A stretch of DNA of 64,000 bases from Thermithiobacillus plumbiphilus. GTDB lineage: Bacteria; Pseudomonadota; Gammaproteobacteria; Acidithiobacillales; Thermithiobacillaceae. Within the stretch, counting starts at the first letter, position 1. Each line of letters opens with the position of its first letter. A program made the position numbers and the translations under genes. This document shows positions 19,323 through 27,190 of this stretch, one piece after another. The notes under the pieces were generated by a model. It searched no databases, had not been told where the DNA came from, and saw only the letters and a list, made by a program, of their open reading frames with translations. The stretch spans positions 210,631 to 274,630 of the forward strand of contig NZ_JBBPCO010000001.1 in assembly GCF_038070005.1 (NCBI RefSeq), in the 5' to 3' direction.

Positions 19323-20012
19323 TCAAAGTTCCAGGCTGATGTTGGCGGCGTGGGTGAAGCGGTTGCCATCCCAGTAGAGTTCCACATAGCGGATGTGCCG
19401 GGCATTGCGCAGGGCCTTCGGCCGAAACACGGCATAGGCGACCTGGCCTGGGTGCCGCACGCTTTGGTAACGCAGGCAATCCACCTGCACCCGCGCCTGC
19501 CGGGCGAAGGCCTGACAGGCGCTGTAGTCGTCATCGCGCAGCCAGGGCTCGTTCAGGGCGAACACATCGTAAGCCGAGCCCTCCAGTTCCGCCCCGATGT
19601 TGCGCGCCACGAAGGTCTGCGGCGCTTCCTGTGTGGCGCCAAAGAACTTCCCCATATGGTAGGCCACCTCGCGAATCGCGGTTTCCTCCAGTTCGGCGCA
19701 GTAGTAAACCCCAAAACTCCCGTCGCTGAAGCGGCTGCCGCGTGGATTGCGGTAGGCGAAAGCCGCCATGATCAGTGATGATCCCGGCCCGTAGACTCGC
19801 TCAGCCTGCGGGATGAGTACCAATTCCCCCCGCTCGTCACGCAGTCGGGGGTTGGTCATGGCTTCCAGGGCATAGGCGAGGTCCCAGTCCTCCGGGCTCA
19901 GGTCTTCCAAGTCCCCAAACAGGCTGATGGCCGGGTGTGCGGACGCTACCAGACGATAGGTCTGGATCGGGCCTGCACGCCCAGGCAGCAGATCTTCCAG
20001 GCTGGCGCTCAC
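19323..20012 (-). CDS. RES-domain toxin (locus 2)
   Basis: A 229-residue RES-family protein. YRLVASAHPAISLFGDL forms the start of the domain, RNPRGSRFSDGSFGVYYCAELEETAIREVAYH is the RES core, and the C-terminus ends WDGNRFTHAANISLEL. It is longer than the locus 1 toxin and of a different subgroup (DUF-like middle insertion with a VARNIGAELEG segment). The expected activity is NAD+ breakdown. Its start overlaps the antitoxin stop by 4 nt, so the pair is translationally coupled. Confidence 0.86.
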   Translation of the reverse strand: MSASLEDLLPGRAGPIQTYRLVASAHPAISLFGDLEDLSPEDWDLAYALEAMTNPRLRDERGELVLIPQAERVYGPGSSLIMAAFAYRNPRGSRFSDGSFGVYYCAELEETAIREVAYHMGKFFGATQEAPQTFVARNIGAELEGSAYDVFALNEPWLRDDDYSACQAFARQARVQVDCLRYQSVRHPGQVAYAVFRPKALRNARHIRYVELYWDGNRFTHAANISLEL

Positions 20013-20413
20013 GCCCAGCCGCCGCGCACGCTGTCGAGGTGCTGCCGCACCAGGAAAAGATCGGCGACCTGGCCGGACAGCATGAAGTCTAGGGCGGAGC
20101 GGTTGGCGAAAAGCGGATCTGCATTTGGCTTGCGCACCCAGGTATACACGGACTCTGGATGGCGGGAAAACAGGATGCGAAGCGCTTTGTGGATGCCCAG
20201 CAGGTAGGAGATGCGTTCCAGGGTATCGCGGGGAAGTCCACCCGCCTTGCCGGCCTTCCAGTTCGCGTAGGTCGAGGTGCTTTCCAGGCCCAGCAGGGTC
20301 ATGGCTTCCTTGCGATTCAATTGCCAGTGCTCGGCGAGGTTGAAAAACGCCTTCAGGGCGACTTCGCTCAGGCGTTTGCGATCCGGTAAGGCGGCTTTTT
20401 CAGGAGTGAGCAT
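20009..20413 (-). CDS. Xre/MbcA/ParS-type antitoxin (locus 2)
   Basis: A 134-residue antitoxin with an HTH-like N-terminal half (LAEHWQLNRKEAMTLLGLESTSTYANWKAG) and a DUF2384-type C-terminal half (ALRILFSRHPESVYTWVRKPNADPLFANRSALDFMLSG), typical of the MbcA/ParS partner of RES toxins. It overlaps the toxin gene by 4 nt. The upstream region contains an inverted repeat suitable for autoregulation. Confidence 0.87.
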   Translation of the reverse strand: MLTPEKAALPDRKRLSEVALKAFFNLAEHWQLNRKEAMTLLGLESTSTYANWKAGKAGGLPRDTLERISYLLGIHKALRILFSRHPESVYTWVRKPNADPLFANRSALDFMLSGQVADLFLVRQHLDSVRGGWA

Positions 20414-20429
20414 GGGCGGCTCCTTTCGT

Positions 20430-20468
20430 ACATATTTATACTTAAAATATAATATAGTACAAATATGT
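20430..20468. promoter_or_regulatory. Inverted repeat upstream of the locus 2 antitoxin
   Basis: ACATATTT (20430-20437) and AAATATGT (20461-20468) flank a very AT-rich stretch that holds possible -10 elements for the RES-Xre operon on the minus strand. Candidate operator/promoter. Confidence 0.4.
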
Positions 20469-20522
20469 TTGGGGTGTCACGCCCGCCTTACTCCGGATGC
20501 GATCATAGCCTGTGCGGTCCGG

Positions 20523-21395
20523 TCAGTCGCGGTCTTTGTCCTCCCGATGCACCGCATCATATAGCGCTGAATAATCTCCGTCGGCGAGGCCTTGAGATAT
20601 GGACCGTTCGAGGATGCCACGCATTCCGTCCAGGGCAGCAGGGTCGAGTGGGAGGGTTGCACTTTCTTCCAGAAACAGCCGCACGTCTTTCAGGAGATGC
20701 CGGGTGGGAAAGTTGGGGTTACTGTAATCCCGGTCGAGCATGCGCTGGAGCTTCTTGTCGAAGGTCGGGGCGTAGAGGGCGGATTGACGCAGGATGTCCA
20801 TGAAATTATCCACCGGCACGCCCTGTTCACGCACGAAACCAAGGCTCAGGGCGAAGCTCGAGGTCAAACCTGCAATGAGCTGATTGAGGGCGAGTTTGAG
20901 AGCGGCCGCCTGGCCGATCTCGCCCACGCGCCGGGGCGTTCCGAGCACCTGCAGCAGCGCGTCCATGCGCTGATAAAGCGCCTCCGGTCCGCCAGCCATG
21001 ATCAGGAGCGTGCCGTTCCGGGCCTCGGGGATGCTGCCGAGAACCGGCGCTTCGAGGTATTCCGCGCCAAGGGCATGTAAGTCGGCGGCAAGCTCCCGGC
21101 TCTGCTGCGGGCCGATGGTAGCCATCTGGATGATGCTGCGGCCCTGGAGCTGACCACGAGCGGACTCGTGCAGCAACACCTCGCGTAGTGCCGCGGCATC
21201 GCTCAGCATGGTAAACACCACCTTGCCGGCGGCGATGGCCTGCGCGGGGTTATCGGTTACCTCGGCGCCCGCAGCAGCCAGTTCACGCGTCTTTTGTATT
21301 GAACGGTTCCAGACGGTGACGCTATGGCCGGCTTGCAGCAGGCGTGTCGCCAAAGGCTGGCCCATCAGGCCTGTGCCGAGAAAGCTGATATTCAT
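20523..21395 (-). CDS. NAD(P)-dependent beta-hydroxyacid dehydrogenase family protein
   Basis: A 290-residue member of the 3-hydroxyisobutyrate dehydrogenase / 6-phosphogluconate dehydrogenase-like superfamily. It has the N-terminal dinucleotide fold FLGTGLMGQPLATRLLQAGHSVTVWNRS, the substrate-binding segment around LEAPVLGSIPEARNGTL, and the catalytic Lys in AAALKLALNQLIAG. The substrate is uncertain; relatives act on hydroxyisobutyrate, tartronate semialdehyde or succinic semialdehyde. It stands alone between the toxin-antitoxin loci and the mercury cluster. Confidence 0.85.
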   Translation of the reverse strand: MNISFLGTGLMGQPLATRLLQAGHSVTVWNRSIQKTRELAAAGAEVTDNPAQAIAAGKVVFTMLSDAAALREVLLHESARGQLQGRSIIQMATIGPQQSRELAADLHALGAEYLEAPVLGSIPEARNGTLLIMAGGPEALYQRMDALLQVLGTPRRVGEIGQAAALKLALNQLIAGLTSSFALSLGFVREQGVPVDNFMDILRQSALYAPTFDKKLQRMLDRDYSNPNFPTRHLLKDVRLFLEESATLPLDPAALDGMRGILERSISQGLADGDYSALYDAVHREDKDRD

Positions 21396-21459
21396 TGCGC
21401 ACTCCGCGAAAGGGTGAGGCCCTCAAGCATACGGAGTGGCGGCGGGAGAGGGAAGTGCG

Positions 21460-21630
21460 TCAGTGGCGGGTTCGTTCGAGGTGCCGGATCTCTTTTTCCA
21501 CGCGCCTGAGGCGGCGGAAGTTCATGACGTTCATCATGACCATACCTATCATCATGCTCATGGGCAGCAGGGGCATCAGCGGGAACATCGGCATCTTGCG
21601 CATCTTTTCCAACATCTTTCCGGCTTGCAT
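21460..21630 (-). CDS. Met-rich 56-residue predicted membrane peptide at the end of the mer operon
   Basis: A mini-gene of 56 codons starting 4 nt after the merR stop. The merR end itself (AGG-AGA-TAA) provides its ribosome-binding site. The peptide has 13 methionines in its first 37 residues, in a hydrophobic segment with MPLLPMSMM, then a basic, charged tail (RRLRRVEKEIRHLERTRH). One short membrane helix with a cytoplasmic basic tail is plausible. The function is unknown. The Met ladder suggests soft-metal contact, and the position makes it part of the mercury operon. Confidence 0.65.
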   Translation of the reverse strand: MQAGKMLEKMRKMPMFPLMPLLPMSMMIGMVMMNVMNFRRLRRVEKEIRHLERTRH

Positions 21631-21634
21631 GATC

Positions 21635-22078
21635 TTATCTCCTTGTGCTGCCTTCCTGAGAATCCAGGGCGGCGAGAATGGGACATTCGAGTTCCGGTCG
21701 AGGCTCCTGCTCGCAGGCCTGAATCATATCGCGCAACACGCGTTCAAGCGCCTGCAGGTGCTCGATTTTTTGATGCACGGCGGCAAGCTTTTGTTCCGCC
21801 CGGTGTTTGACCTCCGTGCAGGGGGTCTGCGCGCTGGCCCGCAGAGCCATTAGCGCCTTGATCTCTTCCAGTGTGAAACCGAGGTCCTGCGCGTGCTTGA
21901 TGAAACGAATGCGCGTGACCGCATCGGCTGGATAGCGGCGGATACTTTGCAGGCCCTTCTCCGGCTGCTGCAGGAGACTGCGGCGCTCATAATAGCGCAC
22001 CGTCTCGACATTGACGTTCGCAGCCTTCGCTACCTGTCCGATGCTCAGCCCGCCTTCAGAAAGGGCCGCCACGATCAA
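21635..22078 (-). CDS. merR: Mercuric-resistance regulator MerR
   Basis: A 147-residue MerR-family activator/repressor. The winged HTH is LSIGQVAKAANVNVETVRYYERRSLL, followed by a long dimerisation helix. The three Hg(II)-binding cysteines are present: one in AQTPCTEV, one 35 residues later in IQACEQ, and a third 10 residues further in ELECPI. The likely start is the TTG at 22078, overlapping the merA stop (TTGA); a GTG at 22072 is an alternative. In contrast to Tn501/Tn21, merR is not divergent but is the distal gene of the structural operon, so mercury induction would raise its own level. Confidence 0.88.
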   Translation of the reverse strand: MIVAALSEGGLSIGQVAKAANVNVETVRYYERRSLLQQPEKGLQSIRRYPADAVTRIRFIKHAQDLGFTLEEIKALMALRASAQTPCTEVKHRAEQKLAAVHQKIEHLQALERVLRDMIQACEQEPRPELECPILAALDSQEGSTRR

Positions 22079-23481
22079 CCCGCGCAGCAGGACAACTGCT
22101 TGACGTCCTTGCTGAAGGTTTGCGCCGCAAGCTTGAGCCCTTCCACCATGGTGAGATAGGGAAAGAGCATCTTGCCCAGAGCGGTGACCGTCATGCCTGC
22201 ATGGATGGACAGCACCGCCGTCTGGATCACTTCACCGCCATTCGGCGCCAGCACCTGGGCGCCGATCAGCACCTGATCTTCCGCCCGGGCCACCAGTTTG
22301 ATGAAGCCACGGGTGTCGCGATTGGCCAGCGCTCGGGGCACGGCATCGAGCGGCAGCACGCGGCTGATGACTTCAATGCTCTGGGCGCGGGCCTGGGTCT
22401 CGCTCAAGCCCACGGTCGCGACCTGCGGATCGGTAAAGACCACGGCCGGCATAGTAGAAAGATCCAGGCTGTCCGGCGCGCCGCCCAGAGCGTTGTTGGC
22501 GGCGCGGGAGCCAGCCGCGGCGGCGACATAGACAAACTGCGGCTGATCGGTGACGTCGCCCGCAGCATAGATATGGGCGACATTGGTTTGCAGATGTTCG
22601 TTTACCGGGATGGAACCGGTGCTGCTGGTCCGTACGCCCGCAGTTTCCAAGCCGAGATCCTCGGTGTTGGCCCGGCGTCCGGTGGCGACCAGCAGGGCCT
22701 CGCCCTGGAGCTGTTCACCACTCGTGAGCATGAGCGTAAAGCGCTGGCCATCGTGAGATATATTTTCGGCCTGGTTGTGGCTCAAAACGCGGATGCCTTC
22801 GGCCTGGAAGTACTCCACAAGGGCTGCGCCGAGCTCGGGGTCCTCGCCTGAGAGCAGGGTCGAACGGGCGATGATGGTCACTTGGCTGCCAAGACGGGCG
22901 AAGGCTTGGGCCAATTCCACCGCGACGATCCCGCCGCCGAGTACTAACAGCTCTTTTGGGAGTTGTTGCGCCTCCAGTGCCGTGGTGGAGGTCCAGTAGG
23001 GCGTGTCCGCCAGCCCCGGTATCGCGGGAATGGCCGGACGGGCCCCGGTGGCGATCAGAAAGCGATCAGCGCGCAGGGTCTTTTCAGCGCCATCGGGGCG
23101 GATCACCGCGACCGTGTGGCCATCCAAGAAGCGGGCGCTGCCCTTGATGAAGCTTATATCGGGATTCTGCGCCAGGATATCGGCATATTTTGCCTGACGG
23201 AGTTGCTCGACGAGGGCATCTTTTTGCGCCATCAGGGGCGGCAGATCGACCGGATCGGTATGGGTCGGCATCCCTTCAAATGGATGATGGGCGGCATGAT
23301 GGCGGATTTCGGCTGCCTGGATCAAGGTCTTGGACGGCACGCAGCCGATATTCACGCAGGTGCCGCCGATGGTCCCGCGTTCGATCATGGTGACGCGGGC
23401 GCCCATTTCCGTAGCGCGAATGGCGGCGGCAAAGGCCCCTGATCCGGAACCGATGATGACCAGATGCTGTTGGGTTTCCAT
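22075..23481 (-). CDS. merA: Mercury(II) reductase
   Basis: A 468-residue flavoprotein of the pyridine nucleotide disulfide oxidoreductase family that reduces Hg(II) to Hg(0) with NADPH. It shows the FAD motif IIGSGSGAFAAAI, the redox pair Cys42/Cys47 in GGTCVNIGCVPS, and the NAD(P) motif VLGGGIVAVELAQAFARLG. The diagnostic vicinal cysteines near the C-terminus (Cys465-Cys466 in SCCAG) are present. The N-terminal heavy-metal-binding (NmerA) domain found in many MerA proteins is absent. It lies between merP and merR in one operon. Confidence 0.95.
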   Translation of the reverse strand: METQQHLVIIGSGSGAFAAAIRATEMGARVTMIERGTIGGTCVNIGCVPSKTLIQAAEIRHHAAHHPFEGMPTHTDPVDLPPLMAQKDALVEQLRQAKYADILAQNPDISFIKGSARFLDGHTVAVIRPDGAEKTLRADRFLIATGARPAIPAIPGLADTPYWTSTTALEAQQLPKELLVLGGGIVAVELAQAFARLGSQVTIIARSTLLSGEDPELGAALVEYFQAEGIRVLSHNQAENISHDGQRFTLMLTSGEQLQGEALLVATGRRANTEDLGLETAGVRTSSTGSIPVNEHLQTNVAHIYAAGDVTDQPQFVYVAAAAGSRAANNALGGAPDSLDLSTMPAVVFTDPQVATVGLSETQARAQSIEVISRVLPLDAVPRALANRDTRGFIKLVARAEDQVLIGAQVLAPNGGEVIQTAVLSIHAGMTVTALGKMLFPYLTMVEGLKLAAQTFSKDVKQLSCCAG

Positions 23482-23531
23482 GACAAATTCTCCTTTTGGG
23501 TGCCGGTTCCAGCGATTCAGTACACCCGTGC

Positions 23532-23882
23532 TCAGCCCTTGGGCTTGGACGGATAACCGGCTTCCTTGGTGGCGTTCATCATCTGCTCGATGCTGACCTT
23601 GGCCGGATTATAGATGACGACCGCCTCCGGCGGCTCCAGCGTGGTTTTTACTGAAGATACGCCCGGCAGCCTTTCCAGGCTTTTACGCACGGTGATGGGG
23701 CAGGTGCCGCAGGTCATGTTCTCCACCGCCAGCGTGATCTGTTTGCTTGCTGGCGCCTGTGCCATCGTGGCATACGGCGCGGCGGGCTTGTCACCCATGG
23801 CCCAGGCACCTGGAAGCAGGATACCGGCTAGTGTCAGGCCAACGGCAGTCAATTTGAGACCTTTTTGCACTGAAGGGTTCAT
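23532..23882 (-). CDS. merP: Periplasmic mercury-binding protein MerP
   Basis: A 116-residue protein with a signal peptide (about residues 1-29, ending near PGAWAMG) and a single HMA domain. The metal-binding motif is NMTCGTC with Cys58 and Cys61. MerP captures Hg(II) in the periplasm and passes it to MerT. The ribosome-binding site AAGGAG precedes the ATG. Between the signal peptide and HMA domain is a short Ala/Pro-rich linker. Confidence 0.93.
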   Translation of the reverse strand: MNPSVQKGLKLTAVGLTLAGILLPGAWAMGDKPAAPYATMAQAPASKQITLAVENMTCGTCPITVRKSLERLPGVSSVKTTLEPPEAVVIYNPAKVSIEQMMNATKEAGYPSKPKG

Positions 23883-23907
23883 GGTGTAACTCCTTTATAG
23901 GTGAATA

Positions 23908-24327
23908 TCAGATCAGCCATTGGCCATAGTAGGGGAAGGCCAGGAGCGCCATAATCAGGACCGTGATGGTCCACAGAATGAGCTTGTTGCGGCGCTCCGC
24001 ACTGGGTTGGGCGCAGACGCCATCGACGCTGCAGTTTGAGGCAGAAGCCGGCTTATACACCTTGTAGAAGGCATAGCCGAGAAATCCCAGGGTAAACGCG
24101 ATGAATAAGGGCCGAAAGGGTTCGAGTGCGGACAGTGACGCCACCCAGGCCCCGCCGATGCCGAGCAGCAGCAGCACCAGGGGACCGACGCAGCAGAGCG
24201 AGGCGGCGATGCCAGCCAGAATCGCGCCAATCAGTCCGGTACGAGCCGATGGTGTGGAGACATGGCCAGTGGCTTCGGTACTTTCCTGAGCGGGTATGGC
24301 TGGCCTGACTTGGCTTTCCAGATTCAT
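23908..24327 (-). CDS. merT: Mercuric ion transporter MerT
   Basis: A 139-residue inner-membrane protein. Three membrane segments are evident. The first contains the vicinal pair Cys45-Cys46 (ASLCCVGPL) and a cytoplasmic loop carries Cys99 and Cys105 (NCSVDGVC), the usual Hg(II) relay. The start at 24327 is preceded by GGAGGT; a longer open frame to 24399 runs through the mer promoter and is not coding. It is the first gene of merTPAR plus the Met-rich peptide. Confidence 0.93.
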   Translation of the reverse strand: MNLESQVRPAIPAQESTEATGHVSTPSARTGLIGAILAGIAASLCCVGPLVLLLLGIGGAWVASLSALEPFRPLFIAFTLGFLGYAFYKVYKPASASNCSVDGVCAQPSAERRNKLILWTITVLIMALLAFPYYGQWLI

Positions 24328-24368
24328 GAATACCTCCGTGAAGCGGATCTTGGGACATTGCAGGCACA

Positions 24369-24399
24369 GCTTAATCCTCGTACTACGGTACGGAGTCAA
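24369..24399 (-). promoter_or_regulatory. MerR-controlled mer promoter/operator
   Basis: On the minus strand, TTGACT (24399-24394) and TTAAGC (24374-24369) are separated by 19 nt. The spacer holds the dyad around CCGTACCGTAGTACGAGG. The overlong spacer with an internal dyad is the signature of MerR-activated promoters. Confidence 0.8.
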
Positions 24400-24497
24400 G
24401 ACCTTTTGCAGGACTCGACTGCAGGAACTTTTCGTGCAGGTGCTGGTTCAGAATGAGTGTCGGTTCCGCGCTAAACCTGTACCCGAAAGGAGATCTC

Positions 24498-24659
24498 ATG
24501 GGCTGCTGCAAGAAAAACGAGCAGTATCAATGCGCACATTGTGGATGCGGTATGCGCGTCACGGATGAACCGAAATCCGATGCGACATCCGACCAGCAAA
24601 GACAATCACCCAAATGCCCCTGTTGCGGCATGGATATGCAGAAAAAAGCAGATAGCTGA
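24498..24659 (+). CDS. Small Cys-rich metal-binding protein, divergent from the mer operon
   Basis: A 53-residue protein with nine cysteines: GCCKKNEQYQC, AHCGCGM and CPCCGMDM. The CxxCxC-GM and CPCC-GMDM knuckles look like soft-metal or zinc sites. The ATG at 24498 follows AAAGGAGA; an earlier in-frame ATG at 24453 lies in the promoter region. It is divergent from merT across 170 nt that contains the mer operator, so MerR may affect both directions. No signal peptide. Function is not known; mercury sequestration or delivery is an inference from context. Confidence 0.72.
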   Translation: MGCCKKNEQYQCAHCGCGMRVTDEPKSDATSDQQRQSPKCPCCGMDMQKKADS

Positions 24660-24714
24660 TGTTTTAGCCAGCCCGACGATTCAGTATGGTGCATTGCTTT
24701 TCTTGGAGCTTGGC

Positions 24715-26058
24715 TTACAACATGTAGCCGATATCAGAGGCCCCGGTCGGGTAGGCGAACATGGTGGTCTTCAGGTCCTCGGCCGTTAGATTGTGACGAA
24801 TCGCCAGCGCAAAGAGGTTGATGACTTCATCGGCATGTGGCCCGACCAAGTGGCCCCCCAATACGCGATCCGTCGCGTCGTCGACCAGTACCTTGAAACC
24901 ATAGATCTTTTCGGCGGCTTGGCGCGCGGTAAACCAGTCCGAGGCCTTCTGGGACTGCATGCGGAATTTGAGTCCCTGTCGGCGCGCCTGGTCCTCGCTC
25001 AAACCGACTGCCGCAATCGGTGGAATGGTGAAGGCTACGCTCGGCACGCCGCGATAGTCTGGTTTATGTCGGTTGCCCTCCAGCAGATTGGCAACGACGA
25101 CCTTGGCATCGTGGCTCGATACCGGCGTGAGCGGTGGTCCCATTTGCGCCGCGTCACCTGCCGCGTATATGGCTTCATTCGATACACTCTGCAGATATTC
25201 GTTCAGCTTGAGTTGCCCTTTCTCATGGGCGATTCCGGCAGCATCAAGATCCAGGGCCTCGAGCGCGGGTGCGCGTCCGCTGGCGTGGACCACCAGGTCC
25301 GCCTCGAAAGTGCGGGCTCCATTCTCTGCCGATGTGTGCACGAGAAAGCCAGTTCCCGTCTTCTCGATGGCATCGACCGTGGTCCCGGTGCGCACATCCA
25401 CTCCGATCTCCAGAAACTTTTCCATGAGCCAGCCGACCAGTTCGGGATCGAATTGTTTCAGAATCCGCGCACCCCGCTGCAGGATGGTGACCTCGGCGCC
25501 GGCGCGTGCGGCGATATGCGAGAATTCCGCGGCAATATAGCCGCCGCCCACCAGAACGATGCGCCGGGGCAGTTGCTCCAGCCTGAGAAAGTCCTCGTTA
25601 TCGGCCAGATATCCCTCGCCCGGAATTCCGAGTCTGATGGGTTGTGCACCGGCGGCAATCAGGATATGGCGGCCCTCGATATGCGTGTCATTGACGACCA
25701 GCGTGTTGCGGCCGGTAAAACGCGCCTGCCCGTGATAGGTATCGATTTCCTTCTCGGCGTAGCGGCGTTCCTGTTTTTCAGGGACGGGATCGGTGAACGT
25801 GCGCTTGAAGGCCATCAGCCCGGGCCAGTTGATGTGCAAGGCGCCTTCCACACCCTTCTCGCGCATGCGATGGGCCTCATCAACGGTAACCGCGCCTCTG
25901 ATCAGCATCTTTTTCGGATCGCAGCCCCGCAAGGCGCATGTGCCGCCAAAGGGCCGGAAATCAATTACCGCGACCTGCCAGCCGGCCGCGCGGGTGCGCA
26001 TCGCCGCGACCATTGCCGCGGTCCCACTGCCAATAATCACCAGATCATAGGTTTTCAT
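24715..26058 (-). CDS. Flavin-dependent disulfide reductase (MerA/glutathione reductase-like), atypical
   Basis: A 447-residue class I pyridine nucleotide disulfide oxidoreductase with FAD motif IIGSGTAAMVAAMRTRAAG, redox cysteines 41 and 46 in GGTCALRGCDPKK, and NAD(P) motif VLVGGGYIAAEFSHIAARAG. It differs from MerA in having no C-terminal cysteine pair, and from glutathione and lipoamide reductases in lacking the HPTxxE catalytic pair: the C-terminus reads MFAYPTGASDIGYML. Its substrate is therefore uncertain. It is the only gene on its transcript, convergent with the Cys-rich mini-gene, and its place in the mercury cluster suggests a thiol or metal-linked role. Confidence 0.82.
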   Translation of the reverse strand: MKTYDLVIIGSGTAAMVAAMRTRAAGWQVAVIDFRPFGGTCALRGCDPKKMLIRGAVTVDEAHRMREKGVEGALHINWPGLMAFKRTFTDPVPEKQERRYAEKEIDTYHGQARFTGRNTLVVNDTHIEGRHILIAAGAQPIRLGIPGEGYLADNEDFLRLEQLPRRIVLVGGGYIAAEFSHIAARAGAEVTILQRGARILKQFDPELVGWLMEKFLEIGVDVRTGTTVDAIEKTGTGFLVHTSAENGARTFEADLVVHASGRAPALEALDLDAAGIAHEKGQLKLNEYLQSVSNEAIYAAGDAAQMGPPLTPVSSHDAKVVVANLLEGNRHKPDYRGVPSVAFTIPPIAAVGLSEDQARRQGLKFRMQSQKASDWFTARQAAEKIYGFKVLVDDATDRVLGGHLVGPHADEVINLFALAIRHNLTAEDLKTTMFAYPTGASDIGYML

Positions 26059-26256
26059 CGGGGGCTCCTCTCCAGGTGAATGGTCCAGGGCCGTTTTCAG
26101 GGTGGACCAGGCTTACTTTTGATGGTTCCGTCTTTGGAGGGACTATCTGCCTATATTCGATGAACGACGATACCCTGAAACTTATGGGTAAACAGATGCA
26201 AATGATGCAATGGATGGGGAAACGGATTCGGCGGGATGGATGGCAAAGGAGGGAAT

Positions 26257-26619
26257 ATGAGCAGCATCCGTACGACGCAGGAAGTATTCGAGGATCATCT
26301 CTGGCAGAGCAATCACGGCTCCGTCGAGGAGGATTTCGCCCGCAACTATGCCGATGACGTGGTACTGCTCACGGGAGAGGGGATCTATCGCGGCTTGGAA
26401 GGCCTTCGCTATCTGACGAATGTTTTGATGCAGGCCCTGCCTGGGGCGTGTTTCGATTATTACACCCGGCTGGTGGCGGGGGAGATGGCCTTTCTGGAGT
26501 GGGGCACCCAAACAGAAAAGTCTCAGGTTAAGGATGGCGCGGATTCATACCTGATCCGCAATGGCCGCATTATCGCACAGACGATCCATTATACCGTTCA
26601 GCCTGTTTCCGAGAATTGA
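26257..26619 (+). CDS. NTF2/SnoaL-like small protein
   Basis: A 120-residue protein with the cone-fold pattern of nuclear transport factor 2-like enzymes: helix HLWQSNHGSVEEDFARNYADDVVLLT, then strands ending in ADSYLIRNGRIIAQTIHYTV. A very good ribosome-binding site (AAAGGAGGG) precedes the ATG at 26257. The family covers isomerases, hydrolases and stress proteins, so no specific function is assigned. It is divergent from the atypical disulfide reductase and may share control with it. Confidence 0.75.
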   Translation: MSSIRTTQEVFEDHLWQSNHGSVEEDFARNYADDVVLLTGEGIYRGLEGLRYLTNVLMQALPGACFDYYTRLVAGEMAFLEWGTQTEKSQVKDGADSYLIRNGRIIAQTIHYTVQPVSEN

Positions 26620-26623
26620 CGGG

Positions 26624-27064
26624 CTAAAATCCCATGCGGGTGCCCGGTAGAATCCGGTGGCGGGCCGCGAAGCCACCTGGCACTTCCACGACATAGCGGG
26701 CCGGCCCATGTGAGGCATGATGTTGCCGGGAATAGGGTGCGGCATTCTCAACAATGTTGAGCACGCGCCCGCTCTCGTCCATGAAGATCATATCCAGCGG
26801 CCCCGGCGTGTTATGCATCCAGAAGACCCGCGGTGCGGCATTCTCAAAAACAAAGAGCATGCCATGGCGATCATCGTCGGGCAGGCGTCGTCCCATCAGG
26901 CCCCGCGTCTGTTTCGCGTGTGTGTCGGCGATTTCCACCGCCACCGTGGCGAGCACGTGATGATTATTATCCAGAAAGCTGACCTGATCGTGCTGCGCTT
27001 CGGGAGGACGTGCGCAGGCGGAACAAAGCACGAGCAGCAGGAATATTGTGCTCTGAAAACGCAT
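26624..27064 (-). CDS. DUF192 family lipoprotein
   Basis: A 146-residue DUF192 protein. The signal peptide MRFQSTIFLLLVLCSACARP carries a lipobox-like LCSAC, so it is probably a lipoprotein. The conserved DUF192 core is visible: TRGLMGRRLPDDDRHGMLFVFE, FWMHNTPGPLDMIFMDESGRV and RYVVEVPGGFAARH. The ATG at 27064 is chosen because it gives the signal peptide; the frame is open upstream to 27163. The function of the family is not established. It is convergent with the NTF2-like gene, 4 nt apart. Confidence 0.85.
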   Translation of the reverse strand: MRFQSTIFLLLVLCSACARPPEAQHDQVSFLDNNHHVLATVAVEIADTHAKQTRGLMGRRLPDDDRHGMLFVFENAAPRVFWMHNTPGPLDMIFMDESGRVLNIVENAAPYSRQHHASHGPARYVVEVPGGFAARHRILPGTRMGF

Positions 27065-27190
27065 CAGGGTGCCTTTGGCGGCGTCATTGTGCTTCTGAAT
27101 ACCGTACTGAAAATGCGAAGTACCCACAACGATGAGCCCACTTTCTGTGCGACCTGAACGCATTAAGCAAGTTCCGCCAAGCCAGTCTGT

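Noticed and set aside
24400-24497. Upstream extensions of merT (to 24399) and of the Cys-rich gene (to 24453)
   Set aside because: Both extensions read through the mer promoter/operator region. The internal starts have good ribosome-binding sites.
26076-26357. 93-codon plus frame before the NTF2-like gene
   Set aside because: It overlaps the NTF2-like gene in another frame, has no ribosome-binding site and no conserved pattern.
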